Source: Chloroflexota bacterium (GTDB lineage: Bacteria > Chloroflexota > Anaerolineae > CG2-30-64-16). From it: DNA of 14,602 nt. The translations under genes and the position numbers were made by a program. Position 1 is the stretch's first letter. Every line of letters starts with the position of its first letter. The notes beneath the pieces were generated by a model. The model was not told the DNA's origin. It saw only the letters and a list, made by a program, of their open reading frames with translations, and made no database searches. Shown in pieces: positions 14,106 through 14,602 of this stretch. Location of the stretch: assembly GCA_029555885.1 (NCBI GenBank), contig JAKPQT010000334.1, positions 1-14,602 on the forward strand. Reading direction: 5' to 3'.

Positions 14106-14602
14106 CTATACCTTCTCTGCGGTCTTCTCGCCGATCAGGCCGGTCGGCCGGACGCTGAGAATCACGATCAGGATAACGAACACAAATACGTTTTTCCAGG
14201 CTCCCGAAACGTACCCCTCGAAGAGCGCCTCCATCACGCCGAGCAGCAGCCCGCCGAGCATGGCCCCGGGGATGTTGCCGATGCCGCCCAGGATGCTGGC
14301 GGTAAACGCCTTGAGGCCGTAAGTCCAGCCCAGATTGAAGATGATCCGCGAGTAGTTCAAGCCCGCAAAGACGCCTGCCAGCGCGCCTAGCGCCGGCCCG
14401 ACGAAAAAGACAAAGCGAATGATCTTCTTGAAATCAATGCCCATCAAGGTGGCGGTGTCTCGGTCCAGCGCAGAAGCTCGCACGGCAGCCCCGAAGATAG
14501 TCTTTTCGATGATATAATACATCACCGCCATCAACGTGAACGACACCAGGATGGTGGCAAGCTTGACATAGGTGATCCGGACATCACTGAAGAGGAGCAG
14601 GC
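14106..14602 (-). CDS. livH: Branched-chain amino acid ABC transporter permease LivH (partial)
   Basis: LivH is the second membrane subunit of the Liv-type importer. The 5' end lies outside the window; the frame is open to the edge, reading FSDVRITYVKLATILVSF before the internal GTG at 14546. The visible 165 residues include the LivH coupling loop GAAVRASALDRDTATLMGID and the conserved GLKAFTASILGGIGNIPGAMLGGLLLGVMEAL, and end LSVRPTGLIGEKTAEKV. It precedes livM-livG by 3 nt, so transcription and translation are coupled. A periplasmic binding protein gene (livK type) would be expected further upstream, beyond the window. Confidence 0.93.
   Translation of the reverse strand, partial: LLLFSDVRITYVKLATILVSFTLMAVMYYIIEKTIFGAAVRASALDRDTATLMGIDFKKIIRFVFFVGPALGALAGVFAGLNYSRIIFNLGWTYGLKAFTASILGGIGNIPGAMLGGLLLGVMEALFEGYVSGAWKNVFVFVILIVILSVRPTGLIGEKTAEKV

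Noticed and set aside
12564..14390. 608-codon open frame on the + strand opposite livM-livG and livH
   Set aside because: It is the antisense shadow of two genes with full conserved motifs. Its product is charged and low in complexity (many Asp, His, Gln), has no domain, and it has no ribosome binding site.

Overview
The window reads as chromosomal DNA of a GC-rich bacterium, most likely a member of the Chloroflexota (Anaerolineae or a relative). This is inferred from three things: the tuf-rpmG-tRNA-Trp-secE-nusG-rplKAJL order, the membrane-anchored proteins rich in Thr-Pro repeats, and the tandem-word palindromes between genes, which I associate with that phylum. No database search was possible.

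Positions 1-4334 are a conserved translation and transcription cluster on the + strand: the 3' end of tuf (EF-Tu), rpmG (L33), tRNA-Trp(CCA), secE, nusG, rplK (L11), rplA (L1), rplJ (L10) and rplL (L7/L12), closed by a strong intrinsic terminator. Its spacers carry a lot of RNA structure: a 12-bp long-range stem upstream of secE, a nested stem between rplK and rplA that could be an L1 autoregulatory site, and a classical L10 leader with an internal attenuator in front of rplJ.

Positions 4335-9290 hold four genes. A + strand cell-envelope protein of the VanW type has its own promoter. It converges on a two-gene minus-strand unit: a single-pass membrane protein with a Thr/Pro-rich stalk and a possible sugar-binding outer domain, then a small HExxH zincin. 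That unit is driven by a perfect TTGACA-17-TATAAT promoter. A divergent + strand gene encodes a polytopic membrane protein of unknown function.

Positions 9283-11326 hold a divergent pair: an EamA/DMT-type exporter (minus) and an ornithine cyclodeaminase/mu-crystallin family enzyme (plus). The + promoter (TTGTCC-17-TATAAT) lies in the first codons of the exporter gene and predicts a leader of about 130 nt packed with short palindromes, including a switch-like choice of pairings beside the ribosome binding site. Positions 11456-14602 are a minus-strand branched-chain amino acid (Liv-type) ABC transporter operon: partial livH, a fused livM-livG, and livF. livF has no ATG, GTG or TTG upstream of its Walker A and seems to start at ATC.

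All three convergent gene junctions (6386-6460, 9206-9282, 11327-11455) contain an inverted repeat built from short tandem words, and a fourth such element lies between tuf and rpmG. Most of the window is ordinary housekeeping and transport. The best candidates for something undescribed are the cyclodeaminase leader, the junction palindromes and the rplK-rplA spacer structure.
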